A DNA stretch of 64,000 bases, from the NCBI GenBank assembly GCA_015039365.1, contig WION01000206.1:1-64000 (forward strand), in the 5' to 3' direction. Of the stretch, positions 11,535-25,900 are shown in pieces. The position numbers were made by a program, and so were the translations under genes. Source of the DNA: Amanita rubescens (taxonomy: Eukaryota; Basidiomycota; Agaricomycetes; Agaricales; Amanitaceae). The notes below the pieces were generated by a model, which saw nothing but the letters and a program-made list of their open reading frames with translations, was not told where the DNA came from and searched no databases. How positions within the stretch are numbered: the stretch's first letter is position 1; the number at the start of each line of letters is the position of its first letter.

Positions 11535-12915
11535 TTATTGAATACGAATGATCACGAGTTTGAAGTCATACAGGTTCCGCAAGAGCATCAGTATGGTCAC
11601 CTTGCCGACGGCAGGAATGTATATTGAAGCCTAACCATCAACCTCGTGTCAACTCTTTTTGTCCTTGGCACACACACACCTTATCGCGGACGTCTTTGTC
11701 AAAGTTCTTGTCCGCAGCAACGTTCACACAAATACATCCATCCTTGAGCCATTCCGTCTTGACTTTGTACGTCCCACTAGGCACAGCAGAAATAACTACG
11801 TCGGAAATCGCAAGACACTCTTGCAGCGTCAGCGTACTAGGGTGTGCGACGTGACGCCTGTAATACTTTCGTTTGGGCTCTGACGTTTCAGTTATGACGC
11901 GCGGACGCTTCGTGTATTCCTACATATGGACAGTTTAGTAACGGAGTTTGTGCATTTCATTCAAATACTAACCTGGATCGATTCGATATCTACGGACAAC
12001 ACGCGGGCGCCGTCATTAGCCAACAGAGCTGCCAGAGGTCTACCCACAACCTCCGATCTATCGATTTTCCATAAATACAAGAGCGAGTTTTTTTTTTCCC
12101 CGCACAACGACTCACCGGTTAATGACCGTTATTGTCTTTCCATATGCTCTATCGCCATAGGGTAAGAGTTTGTTGTACACCCCAATGTGTTCCAAACATT
12201 TCACGATCGCGAGCGGCGTGCAGGGTATAATAGACTTGACCATTCCCAGCGGGGGTTGTTCCTCATCTGCAGCCGTCGTCGTCGGCAATACAGATTCCAA
12301 CAACGCTTTCGGCTCCAAGTACCGAATACTTAAAACAACTGTCAATCACCCACAATGGAAGAAACTGAAGAAAAGACGAAACTTGTGGTATAAATTGTAA
12401 TGAAACTTGAAATGCAACCCTTCTACATCTTTGAAAGGAGAAACGAGCTATTTTTTTGTTTTTTTTCTTTCAAAAAAGACAATCGGTATGACACCACTGA
12501 CCTGTTGTAAATAATGGTCCTGTTGACCGCCAAAGATGGGATAGTACACCTACTCGCGATCGGAACAAAACATCACAAATACGAATAACGGCATAGCACG
12601 TACCATGATCCCGTCAACCAAATTATCATCGTTAGCCTCGATAATAGCTTCCTCAGCACCTTCTCCTTCCTGAAGATCCGACGAAAACGCCGCACCCGTT
12701 TTCTTGAGTACAAACTCGATCCCAAGCTCTTCACATTGTTTTTTCGTAAAATCCGCATACGATTTGCTAGGCGCACTCGAAGTGGAGAGGATCCCGACCA
12801 ACTTGGGTGCTCGCGTGCGTTGAGAGATGGATTGCTTCACTTCGTTTAAGAACGCCGCCGCGATGGGGTCAGCTTTGAGAAGAATCCCCTTTCCAATCGG
12901 GTCTGCAGGCGTCAT
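11535..12915 (-). CDS. MTD1: Methylenetetrahydrofolate dehydrogenase (NAD+)
   Basis: Seven exons (12604-12915, 12502-12549, 12383-12447, 12116-12328, 11973-12057, 11680-11919, 11535-11630) join to 352 residues. Diagnostic pieces are PKLVGILSTSSAPSKSYADFTKKQCEELGI, VYYPIFGGQQDHYLQQ, GLHFKFHYNLYHN, SIIPCTPLAIVKCLEHIGVY, GKTITVINRSEVVGRPLAALLANDGARV, CLAISDVVISAVPSGTYKV, CICVNVAADKNF and YIPAVGKVTILMLLRNLY. It oxidises 5,10-methylene-THF to methenyl-THF with NAD+ in cytoplasmic one-carbon and purine metabolism. The Rossmann segment is split by an intron at VINR/SEVVGRP. The 48-nt exon 2 is short. No frame defect is seen. Confidence 0.95.
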
Positions 12916-13020
12916 CGCAGGTTAACGGCGAAAATCGAAATGTGTTTCGGGTCAATCATAAGAAGAGAGATTTTTTTAAAGTGATCGTACATGATCTTAT
13001 CTTATCTGTGCAACTAATTA

Positions 13021-13934
13021 TTATATTCCGTTTGGCACCATGCCCGCCGAGTCGTCCACGGGCCCAGGTTCCTCTTCATTCTCTCTATCACCAACCATCT
13101 TATCATCCTCTTCCTCTTCCTTATCCAACAATTGTTTCGCCCGTTTCATAGCCTCAGCTTCACCAGAATAATGTCTTCCCCGTGCCCTCACAAACGCAGC
13201 ATGTTTCTCCGCAGCTGTCCCAACCAACCCAACAATCAGCACATCGAGCCTTAAAAAAACCCTGAGAACAACTCACCCTCTGGATCCATCTCCTCCCCTT
13301 CCTCAACTTCATCCCCAGCACCTTCCCTAGGCCCTCCTTCCCTCATCTCCCTCGTCGATTCCCTCGGTAAACTAAAACTCGTGCTCCGACTCGAACTCGC
13401 ACTACCCGACCTACCCGATGCCGGCCTTCCACCACTGCTAGAAATCGAAGTCCGGCGCGAAGACGGACCAGAGGTATCAGCGCCCGTTGACGAAACAGGC
13501 GACGAAGGTGGCGGAGATTCAGTTATATACTTGTTACCTAGATGTAGGTCCGGAATATCTAATTAAAAAATTAGGAGTTAATTGTGATGGGGAGAGAGAA
13601 AAGACTGGTACCTCCTTCCACTTCATCCGTCTCGGCGTTGTATCTAACATAAGGTGTCTTGGGTTCCGTTATCTTCATCAAACTGTCTTTCTGTATCTCC
13701 GTTAAAGCTAGATTCTCTTCATCCCATTGTAAACTGCTATAATAATATAAAACAAATCCATCAGAAACCACCATCGAAAAGAGAGGGGTAAACGAACTGA
13801 GATTGTTGAGAGTTTTGCGTGTGCGGCACGTTCTTGAGAATACCTTTTGGCTTTGGGTGTGAAGTCGATCTGTGTAACGGAATACCCGTCGGAGAGGAAG
13901 GGGAATGCGGGCGATGGTCTTCAGTCGTAGACAT
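13021..13934 (-). CDS. GLC8: Protein phosphatase 1 regulatory inhibitor 2 (Glc8-like)
   Basis: Four exons (13798-13934, 13612-13736, 13277-13558, 13021-13214) give about 245 residues. Motifs in order are PKGILKN, the PP1-binding start of inhibitor-2; [32 protein letters not shown], containing the TEPKTPY kinase target; DIPDL; a Ser-rich linker; and [23 protein letters not shown], the acidic PP1-contact helix. The protein binds and modulates the Glc7/PP1 catalytic subunit. Its Thr in KITEPKTPY corresponds to the GSK3/Pho85 site known in the family. After DIPDLHL the reading runs through a possible donor, so the linker could be alternatively spliced. It lies 105 bp downstream of, and tandem to, the MTD1 start. 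Confidence 0.92.
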
Positions 13935-14060
13935 GTCGGTAGATGATAGAAGTCTTAAAACTAAAAGTTTGGCAGCTCGAGTTCGGAAGTGATTGCTTTG
14001 CACTGCACCGTCCTATTATGGTAACAACAACAAGGTCCTAATACATACTAGTACTTAACA

Positions 14061-16924
<2,864 letters not shown>

Positions 16925-16971
16925 GTCGTAGATTAGAGTCGGTCACGCTCAGTTTCCTTTTTTGTCGCGGC
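16925..16971. promoter_or_regulatory. Very short divergent promoter
   Basis: Only 47 bp separate the SEC18 start codon (minus strand) from the start of the STIMATE-family gene (plus strand). Any core promoter elements of each gene must overlap the other's 5' UTR or coding region. No TATA box is evident. Confidence 0.6.
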
Positions 16972-18388
16972 ATGTCTTCTGCTCTCCCCTCACTCTTAGA
17001 CTCCCCTTCATGTCATTTACTCGGAAAAACAGCTCTGGTTCGTATTAACTGATATGGCGCGCTCATATATTCATCTTGGTTCTTTAGGTCGTTCAGGCCC
17101 TCTTGGGAATTCTGGTCTTGGCGTCTCTGCTTTACAAGAGACAAAGAGAGAGACCTATGCGACCATGGGATATATGGTATGCCAGGAATCTTTCATAATG
17201 TATCCATTTCACTAACACCGCCAAGGTTCTTTGATGTCTCAAAGCAAGTCGTCGGACAGTTGTTCGTTCACGGCCTCAACCTGCTCATATCCGATGCCGT
17301 CTCCCAACACACCTCAGGCAATGCTTGTGTATTTTACTTTTTGAATATCTTGTTCGATACAACGTTCGGCCAGTCTCCCCAATTTTGTACTAATCATCAT
17401 CAATACTGACTCATGAAACAGGCGTCGCGTTTATATATCTCACACTCCACGCGATCCATAACATGCTCTCGGATCATTTCCATCTCAAAGGGTTCGAGTC
17501 CGGCGTTTATGGAGATCCTCCTTCGTTTTTGTACTGGGCGCGGCAAGCCACCGTTTACGTTGTAGCCTTGACGACTATGAAACTTCTCGTCCTCTTGATT
17601 CTGATATGGTTCCCCGGTTTGCTCCCAATTGGAGAATGGTTACTTAGTTGGACCCATATTGGCAGAGGTGACTCCATTCAGGTTATCTTGTATGCTATTT
17701 CTCTTTTTCTCGCCCATGTCTCTGATCATCAATTTCTAGTGTCATGGGCATATTCCCGATTATGATGAATATCATCCAGTTTTGGATCATTGACTCCATA
17801 GTCAAGGCGCACGATAGCCATGTCATGCTTGAAGCAACCACGGATTCTCAACGAGCGGATCACGAACCGTTATTCGCTTCCCCGTCAGATGACGAAGACG
17901 ATGGCGGCCATGTCCCCTATGACGTTGAAAATCCTCGACCTCCCTCCCCTCCGCGATCTTTTCCCACCAACAGAAGAAGCCATTCGCTCGGCAAATCAGA
18001 TGCATTAGAGATTTTACCGGGTGACGATGTAAAGTCCACCCATGGCCCTACAGACCACCATTCTTATCCTCCAAGTTTAGCAAGCAGTTTTGCCTCGACG
18101 TCAACAAGGGCAACGTCCCCCAAGCCTGCAAAAAATCTTATAAAGGCTGCCAATCGACGGCGAAATGCAACTACCCCGCGTAGCGCCCACACTCCTTCAG
18201 ATTCCCACTCTATTCTTCAACCACAGCCTCGAATACCCCAAATAGCATCTGCAGCAAAGAGCCTAGAACTTGAAATCCGCGATCCTACTGCCGATGTTTG
18301 GTCGGACTCGTGGGATGATTCCGGCGATTGGACAGATGGAAAAGTTGAAACATTAAATAGTTCCACGACTGTCCGCTCGGCAACGTGA
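16972..18388 (+). CDS. STIMATE-family (TMEM110/YPL162C-like) vacuolar or ER membrane protein
   Basis: Exons 16972-17037, 17088-17176, 17226-17368, 17422-17689 and 17740-18388 join in frame. The sequence has several hydrophobic segments and the family pattern WFFDVSKQVVGQLFVHGLNL, LNILFDTTFG, FIYLTLHAIHNM, SGVYGDPPSFLYWARQATVYVVALTTMKLLV, GIFPIMMNIIQFWIIDSIVK. The tail is long, acidic and Ser/Pro-rich. In animals STIMATE promotes STIM-Orai activation at ER-plasma membrane contacts; the yeast relative is a vacuolar membrane protein of unknown role. The third intron starts GCCAGT rather than GT if the frame FG/VAFIY is kept, so it is a GC-AG intron or a base error. Confidence 0.82.
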
Positions 18389-18509
18389 TTGATCTACCTA
18401 TAAACATTGTACATTATCACCATTGTGGAATAATACTAGCATCCAATTAATAATACTGCAGGCGCCTTACACGTGCCATTAATTTTACCGGGTGACGCGC
18501 AGTCCGCTC

Positions 18510-20757
18510 ATGCAGCAGCCATCATCCACAGACGTCTCTCCCACCAAAACAAGCCCACCCGGGCGTGATTTCTCACTAGAAAACATCCTTGGTGAAAACC
18601 CCGAAGATGTCCAACACCCCAACGGCACGCAGGGTGAAGCTACGGGTTGGGACGAAGAATCTACAGAGCGGCCACTAGCAGAGGGTTTCTGTATAGAATG
18701 TGAAGGTAAAGCCCACTACCGTCCAATCTCCGGTAGTATAGGTAATGTATACTAAATGCTTAATTCTATTTCTGGCAGACCAACCTGCACAGATCTTGTG
18801 TGAAACGTGTTCCGAAGACGTGTACTGCGAAGTGTGCTTTGCGGCTCAACACAGGAAAGGATCGAGAAAACTTCATACGACTAGACCTGTCGTAGTTGGG
18901 AAACCGGAAAAAAAGGGAGGCGACTCGTCGGGTGCTCCCACCACCAGCGATTCGGACGCGGATGCGGTGAGTCTTGTGACCGAGTGATTGGGTTGAAGGT
19001 TGAATACGATAACTTTTTTTTAGATGGATGTTGAAATGGAGAAGGACGGGGATGAGAAGAAGGGCGAAGAAGTTGACGCTGAGGAAGATTCAGACGAAGA
19101 TTGGGAACGAGTGACTCCCGCTGCTGCTAGTACGACATCTTCGGTCGAACTTTCGCTCCCGGGAGCGCTACCCGTCGTCGGGAGCAGCGTGGGCGACTGG
19201 TTCTTCGAACGATCAAGATACATACCAATGCGTCTTACTTTCGGCGAGCGCAAGTACCTCCGACTTTTAGAAGCGGCGCTCACCGTATCAGAATATACCG
19301 ACAAAATTGATACCATCGGGTTTGGCCTATCCAAAGCGAAACGTATCGTGCAACAGATCCGGGAGCTCTGCGCTATCATGTCTGGCCTGCTTCTTTCCGC
19401 GGATTATAAACAAGGACAGGAATTATTCCAACATCGAGATTTTCAGGCGAATGCCGACTTTTACCAGACCGTTTTCGAGCTTGGAAGGCGGCATAAGATT
19501 ATGAATCCCGAAAAAATGCGGACTACGTATGGCAAACTCATTTATCTATTGCAGGTAGGAGTCGTGTCCTGCCGTCTTATCTTTATCTTATTTTCAACGA
19601 CAGGATAGCCAAACTCCAGAAGTCAAAGACCTCCTAGGTTTCAGCTGCGTCAAACCGATTAAAACGGTGTATTCCGTGCTCGAGGAGCACGATGCTCTAG
19701 ACGTTCTACGGGACGACCTAATCACGGTAGCGACAAAAGAGATCTACTCAGAAGGTCGCACTCGGCGGGAAATCCAACGCGATATAAGAAGCAAAGAACT
19801 CGCAATTGAAAAACTGTCGGCCAAGTACCAGCGAGGCGAGCTTTCGCAAGAACAGGTCCGGCAGTGCTTATACTCCATTGGAGATAATCACGCGTTTCTG
19901 CGCGCCAACCGCGATCCGTGCGAGCGCATGATCGAGTATCTAAAGGAATACTTCCACCCGACTCAAGCGAGGGATCAAAAATGCAGTTTGGCAATTCGGA
20001 GCGGGAGGAGCGGTGCGAGGCTTACGCACGATCATAGCAAGCAGTACGCGTACGTTCTTCAGAGTCTGACCCTCTGGCGAGAAATCCTACATGGTGAGTT
20101 TTGAAACGGAAACAATCCAATCGACGACTCGTCTCTAATCTCTTCCCCCGCAGATATGTTCCGTTTGTGGTCATTAGCGGAACAAGACCTGTTATCTGAA
20201 AACATCCCCTACCGACTCCGCGATACAGGCCAAGGACTTAACCGCGTCCAAGCGGCTCCCAAAACGTCTAGAATGATGCAGACTATACTCCAAAAATCGC
20301 AACGAAGCGTGGGGTCGTGGATAGGCTCCAGCGTTATACACATGGGCGATCACAACGTTCCCAACGCGCTCATGTTCATCGACAAGTACACCCAGATTTA
20401 TCGTATTTTGCTACCCATTTGCAATACGCTGTCGCAAATTCCGAAACTGGCTAACGTACCGGCGTTGAGGTCCTACATCGAAGACGAGTTTGGGCCAACG
20501 GAGAATCTCTATAGGGAGATCCTTGGAGATTTTTTCCGTCATGGGTTTGATGGATCGGGTGCCGATAATTTCTTTGATGCGGGTAGTTGTATTGATGGGA
20601 GGTTGACGAGTGCATGGAATTGGTGTAGTTCTTTGGAGAAGAAGAGGTATTTCCATGTTTTCTTGTTGACAGGTGAGTGCTTTGTGACCATCTTTTGTTT
20701 TATTTGCTCAAATAATGGATTTATATAGGATTCATGGGTTTTGATGGAGCTTGGTAG
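18510..20757 (+). CDS. B-box zinc finger / DUF2009 (UPF0652) protein
   Basis: Six exons (18510-18705, 18779-18966, 19024-19554, 19604-20093, 20154-20672, 20729-20757) give about 650 residues. Residues about 60-100 hold a B-box-like metal site (CIECEG, CETCSEDVYCEVCFAAQHRKGSRKLHTTR). The rest is the conserved DUF2009 region, with GERKYLRLLEAALTVSEYTDKID, RIVQQIRELCAIMSGLL, DFYQTVFELGRRHKIMNPEKMR, YGKLIYLLQDSQTPEVKDLLGFSCV and NVPNALMFIDKYTQ, ending FMGFDGAW. The family is widespread in fungi, plants and protists; its function is unknown to me. The start at 18510 is the first ATG in frame; the 3' exon is only 29 nt. Confidence 0.85.
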
Positions 20758-21111
20758 AAGGTTTGACTCTGATGTACAGTGTATTTTGGCAAATGTTGTT
20801 GAAATTGCACTACTCCAGCGTTGGGATTTGGCAAAGGGGTGTTTGAATTCATGACTTTGTTGTCAACATTAGCAGATTTAGGAAGGATTGTGCCCAAGTC
20901 ATTTCAGGTCCCAAGCAGGACACGCTTTGCAAAGTGTTACATGCATGTCACAATCAATGTCAGGCCAGTATTGGGGGCCCCCGGGCACCTGTACAAAACC
21001 TCTAATTAGAGGTGCACCAGCTAGTAGCCAGATTTAAGGCTTCTTTCAAATAGCATTTTTTTTTCAGGAGATTTGTGACAGGGGTGTGTTCCCACACTTG
21101 TTTGGCAGTGT

Positions 21112-21234
21112 TTTTGATGGGAAAATGATATGGGTATCATTGAACAGCATTTTTTCACAGATTTTGACAAGAAGCTTGGTTTTGATGGGAAAGTGATATG
21201 GATATCATCAGGCAGCATTTTTTTCACAGATTTT
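21112..21234. repeat. Two-copy direct repeat of about 55 bp
   Basis: Copies at 21112-21166 and 21180-21234 share TTTTGATGGGAAARTGATAT, then GTATCAT/GATATCAT and a CAGCATTTTTTTCACAGATTTTG tail, with a few differences. They are separated by 13 bp. Confidence 0.7.
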
Positions 21235-21553
21235 GTGTTACATTCATTTGCAGACTGTTAACTCAAGGCTAACAGGTACTGTGGGTTCCTCAAGGGAGTT
21301 CTGGCACTTAATTGCAAACAAAGATATAGAGGTGTTCTTGGGGAACAGGAGGGGTTACCCCAGGGTTTTTCAATGGAGTGGTACCCCTACCCCTACCCCC
21401 CAAAACCCCAGCCCCTTATGAGGGTCAGGAAGGGTTTACTGAGGGGTCAAGGGTCAAAATAATCCAGGGGTTTACCCCCCTGGAATGGTATGTACTATAC
21501 ATAGGTTTATATTATGTACATATGTTGAACAGTGTCCCACCCCTCTGCAATGT

Positions 21554-21578
21554 CATTTTCATTTTCATTTTCATTTTC
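21554..21578. repeat. CATTTT microsatellite
   Basis: Four tandem copies of the hexamer CATTTT. Confidence 0.85.
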
Positions 21579-21669
21579 CACATCCAATGCCCCCCAAGTT
21601 GACCATGACTGCAGTTACGGTTGCACTTTGTTGAACAAAGTTGTGGTTGTGGTCATACAAAATTGGTCT

Positions 21670-22010
21670 ATCTCCATGACCAGTCATAACCAGTCATTTC
21701 AGGGTCCAGATGACTTTGATACATCCACCCCACCAAATGCCTGTAACCCTTAGAATATAGTGTAATAACCCTTAGAATAATTGTAATAACCCTATCATTG
21801 CCAGGACATAAAAATACTCCACTGATCACAGCATCAGGATTGGCGGAAGTGACACATTGTAACCAGTCATGACCGGTCGCACATAACTGGTTGTAACCAG
21901 TCACAACTGCCAACCCCCAGCTCATGACTGAATATGACCGGTCATGTCGGTTGCGGTCACGGTTGTGGCAAATTAAAGAAATTCTGTGACCAGTTCAGTC
22001 ATGGTCATGG
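21670..22010. repeat. Cluster of palindromic TGACCRGTCA / AACCAGTCA motifs
   Basis: About ten variants of ACCAGTCAT, GACCGGTCA and GGTTGTAACCAGTC occur in both orientations within 340 bp, for example near 21680, 21870, 21895 and 21935. The spacing is irregular. It resembles the subterminal repeat region of a DNA transposon, but no transposase is visible. Confidence 0.45.
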
Positions 22011-22166
22011 CCATTAGGGCTGCACGACTTAACTTAACCTAACTTGGAAAGACTAGCTCCACATCAGGAAAATGGGTCCCTTTTTTTTTGCTTATTTAGT
22101 TATGTAAAAATATGAGGTCATCATCCTTCACATCATCCAATTTAACAATATCTGAGTCATTCTTCA

Positions 22167-22385
22167 CTAGTTTCTGGATATTCCATGCCCCCAAACACAG
22201 CACTGCACAAGTTCTTTACATAGATAAGTGCAAGGCCCTGTGGGAGGCATGAATTTCTTCCTCTCCCTCAACATCCTGTAAACAAGTTTGGGACTGCCAC
22301 CACTTGGACCAAAGAGGCTGGCATAGTAAAAGTTGGCTTCAATCTCAGGACCCCAGTACTTTACCCTCATGGATGCCATTTTCAA
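22167..22385 (-). other. Unrecognised open segment, possible exon or transposon fragment
   Basis: A frame of about 70 residues contains KYWGPEIEANFYYASLFGPSGGSPKLVYR and ends after an aromatic and Cys-rich stretch. In a neighbouring frame a further open segment continues (IQKLVKNDSDIVKLDDVKDD). I do not recognise it. It could be an additional 3' exon of the G-protein gene or mobile-element debris. Confidence 0.25.
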
Positions 22386-22992
22386 AGTGTTTTTTCCCAG
22401 TTTAATGCAACATAAAAATGATCACACACAAAGACTGGGTTCTGGAATTTCTACCAACTAGAATTTTATCTTGTCAAAAGTTCATGAAAATTGAATGCAA
22501 ATTACATAGACAAAGAGCATGTACATTAGTTGTTTATTCTCTCCAGCTGGATACTGGTACTGATGTAAATTTGACTTAACTGTGAGTGAACAAACAGTAA
22601 CAACATCAATGGTTGTACATTTGTTTTATTTTTACACTGTAACTTATTGACATCAAGTAACAGTCTTTATTTATTTATTGGTCACCTTCCTTGTGCTGTT
22701 TGTTAAAATCCATGAGTTCCCAATTGGCTGCAAGGTGATCCTTTCCACCAGAAACCAACCACTGTGACTGTTGTGCCAATAACCAAATATGATATGTATG
22801 TCTACATCAAAAAGAAAGTTTGAGACAGATCATGTATCAACAACCAAGGGGAAGTGCATATAAGAAGCAATCTATGTATGTATGCACAAATATACATATG
22901 TGAGCTCAATGCAAACACATGCAGCCAATAATCACCTGAATATCATGCTTTATATTTCACCCTGGCATGAATTGTTCATAAGTAGTGGATGA

Positions 22993-25900
22993 CTAGACAA
23001 CTGAGTACATACCATCAATGTCGGTTACCTGCCTATAGAGTAATGCCACAAGATGTTCATCACCAAACTTCAAGACTTGGAGGACATCAGGAGTAATGTC
23101 AATCTGCAGCTTCTGGTGCACATAGCCTTTTTGCTTGTATTGATCCAAGGCTTCTGTAACTGATGGAAGAAATGGTTTATTGATCCAAAAGGATAGCTTG
23201 GCAATGATAATCATTGCTTGAAGGTTTAAGCATAAATACTGTAAATGAAAAGGAATAATTTACAAACTAAGACTTGGCAATCAACAGCCTTGAAGTTCCA
23301 ACTGCATCAATTGTGTATGCCAAAAAAAAAGAACAAAATACCCTGATTTTAAAATTGCTTTGTTTGTCTCCAAACAGGGCAAAAAGTTCATGCTAGTTAC
23401 TATCAGATAGAGTAAAACATGCAATGTATCATCATACTTACCCACTAGCATTGAAATCTATATGAAGATCGATACCGTATGAACTGGCACCACTCACCTG
23501 GGAATCAAGGAAAGTGATATAAGTGAGAAGAATAATCACATAGGTAGAGGGGGTGAGCTAAAATTCAAAAATCTTACAATCTATTATCATGTAAAGGGAA
23601 GACATGGAAAAGATATGACAACATGCTCACTTTCTGATATACATAGAATGTAATATATATATCAAACATTTTTAAGTTGAGGGATGCTAAGAATGTAGGT
23701 CAGAAATGTACACTGTCACTCACATGCTTTTGAAAATTGAGGAAAAGATGTGATGAGACTGCCATTTGGAACAATATGCAATGTCACTCACAAGCTGTTG
23801 GTCATAAGAAAAGATGTGATGAAACTACCTGTCACAAAAATGAGTGATGTCACTTACTTGCTGTTGGTCATAGCAAAGAAGTACATTTCAACACAAAATT
23901 GAATGTGTAATACTTACTCGCTGTTGGTGATAGGAAAAGATGTGATGTGACTGTCTTTCACAAAAATGAGCAATATCACTCACTCCCTGTTGGCCATAGG
24001 AAAAGTGTGATGACTTTCACAAAAATGAGCAATATCACTCACTCGCTGTTGGTCATATGGAAAGATGTGATGAGAAGGCCTTCACAAAAAGGTACAATAT
24101 TGCTCACTCCCTGTTGGTCATACAAAAAGATGTGATGACTGCTAGGAGACTCCCCTGTGCAATCTCACTCACAAGCTGTTTGTCATACATAGGAAAAGAT
24201 GTGATAACTCAACTGCCTTACACAAAAATGTGCAATGCCACTCACAGCCTGTTGGTGATAGGGAAAGAAGTGATAAGGCTGACTGTCTTTCACAGGATGT
24301 GCATTGAATTTCACTCACTCTCTGTTGGTCATAGGAAAGGATGTGGTGTTTGAACTGCCTGCCATCATGAAAATATGCAATGTCACTCACAACCTGTTGG
24401 TCATATGGAAAGATGTGATGAGACTGCCATTCACAAAAATGTGCAACTGTCACTCACAGCCTGTTGTTCATGCAAAAGATGCAATAAGACCATTGCCTTT
24501 CAAAAAAATGCGCAATGTCACACACCTGCTGTGAAAAGATGTGATGAGGCTGCCTTTGACAAAAATGCACTATTCACTCACTCCCTGTTGATCAGAGGAA
24601 GAGATGTGATGAGGCTGTCTTTCACAAAAATGTGCAATGTCACTCACTGCCTGTTGGTCATAGGAAAAGAAGTGACAAAACTGCTGCCTTTTACAACAAT
24701 GTAGAATGTCATGATGACTCACCCCCTGTTGGTCAGAGGAAAAGATGTGATGAGACTGCCTTTCACAAAAGTTTGCAATGTCACTTACTTGCTGTTGCTC
24801 AGAGGAAAAGATGTGATGAGGCTACCTTTCACAAAAATGTGCAAAGTGCTACCCACAAGCTATTAGTGATAGGAAAAGATGTGATGAGACTGCCTTTCAT
24901 AAACATGTGCAGTCTCACTCACAAACTGTTGGTCATAGAAAAGGGTGTGATGAGACTGCTTTTCACAAAAACTTTGTGCAATGTCACTCACTGGCTGTTG
25001 GTCATAAGAAAACATGTGATGAGATTGCCTTTCACAAAAATGTTCAATGTCACTCACTTGCTGTTGGTCATAGGAAAAGAAGTGATGAAACTACCTTTCA
25101 CAAAAATGGCAATGTCACTCACAAGCTGTTGGTCATAGGAAAAGAAGTGATGAGACTGCCTTCTGCCTTTCACAAAATGTGCAATGTCACTCACTCCCTG
25201 TTGGTCATAAGAAAACATGTGATGAGATTGCCTTTCACAAAAATGTTCAATGTCACTCACAAGCTGTTGATCATAGGAAAAGTAGTGATGAGACTGTCAT
25301 TCACAAAATTGGGCATGTCACTCACTCCCTGTTGGTCATAAGAAAACATGTGATGAGATTGCCTTTCACAAAAATGTTCAATGTCACTCACAAGCTGTTG
25401 ATCATAGGAAAAGAAGTGATGAGACTGTCATTCACAAAATTGGGCATGTCACTCACTCCCTGTTGGTCATAGGAAAAGATGTGATGAAACTGGCTGTCAC
25501 AAAAATTGCAATGTCACTCACTTCCTGTTGGTCATAGAAAGATGTGTGGATGAGACTGCCTTCTGCCTTTCACAAAATGTGCAATGTCACTCACTTGCTG
25601 TTGGTCATAGGAAAAGATGAGACTGCCTTCCATAAAATGTGAAATGTGAGGCACTGACTTGCTGTTGGTCATAAGATTAAGATGTGATGACACTGGCTTT
25701 GACAAAAATGTGCAATGTTACTCACAGCCTGTTGGTCATAAGAGACTTGCTATTACAAAAAGGGGGAACATCACCCACAAGCTGTTGGTCATAGGAAAAG
25801 ATGTGATGAGACTGCCTTTCACAAAAATGTGCAATGTTGCTCACTTCCTGTTGGTTGTAATAGTAAGACATGTGATGCAACTGGCTATTGCAAAATCAGA

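Larger units (their letters stand above)
20758..22166. other. AT-rich repeat-bearing interval without a gene
   Basis: No supported exon. Composition shifts to T/A-rich with lower GC than the genes to the left. The interval holds a CCTCTAATTAGAGG palindrome near 21000, a direct duplication at 21112-21234, a C-run-rich stretch near 21350-21480, a CATTTT microsatellite and a cluster of TGACCRGTCA-like motifs. It looks like transposon debris and marks the left edge of the island that contains the microexon gene. Confidence 0.5.
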
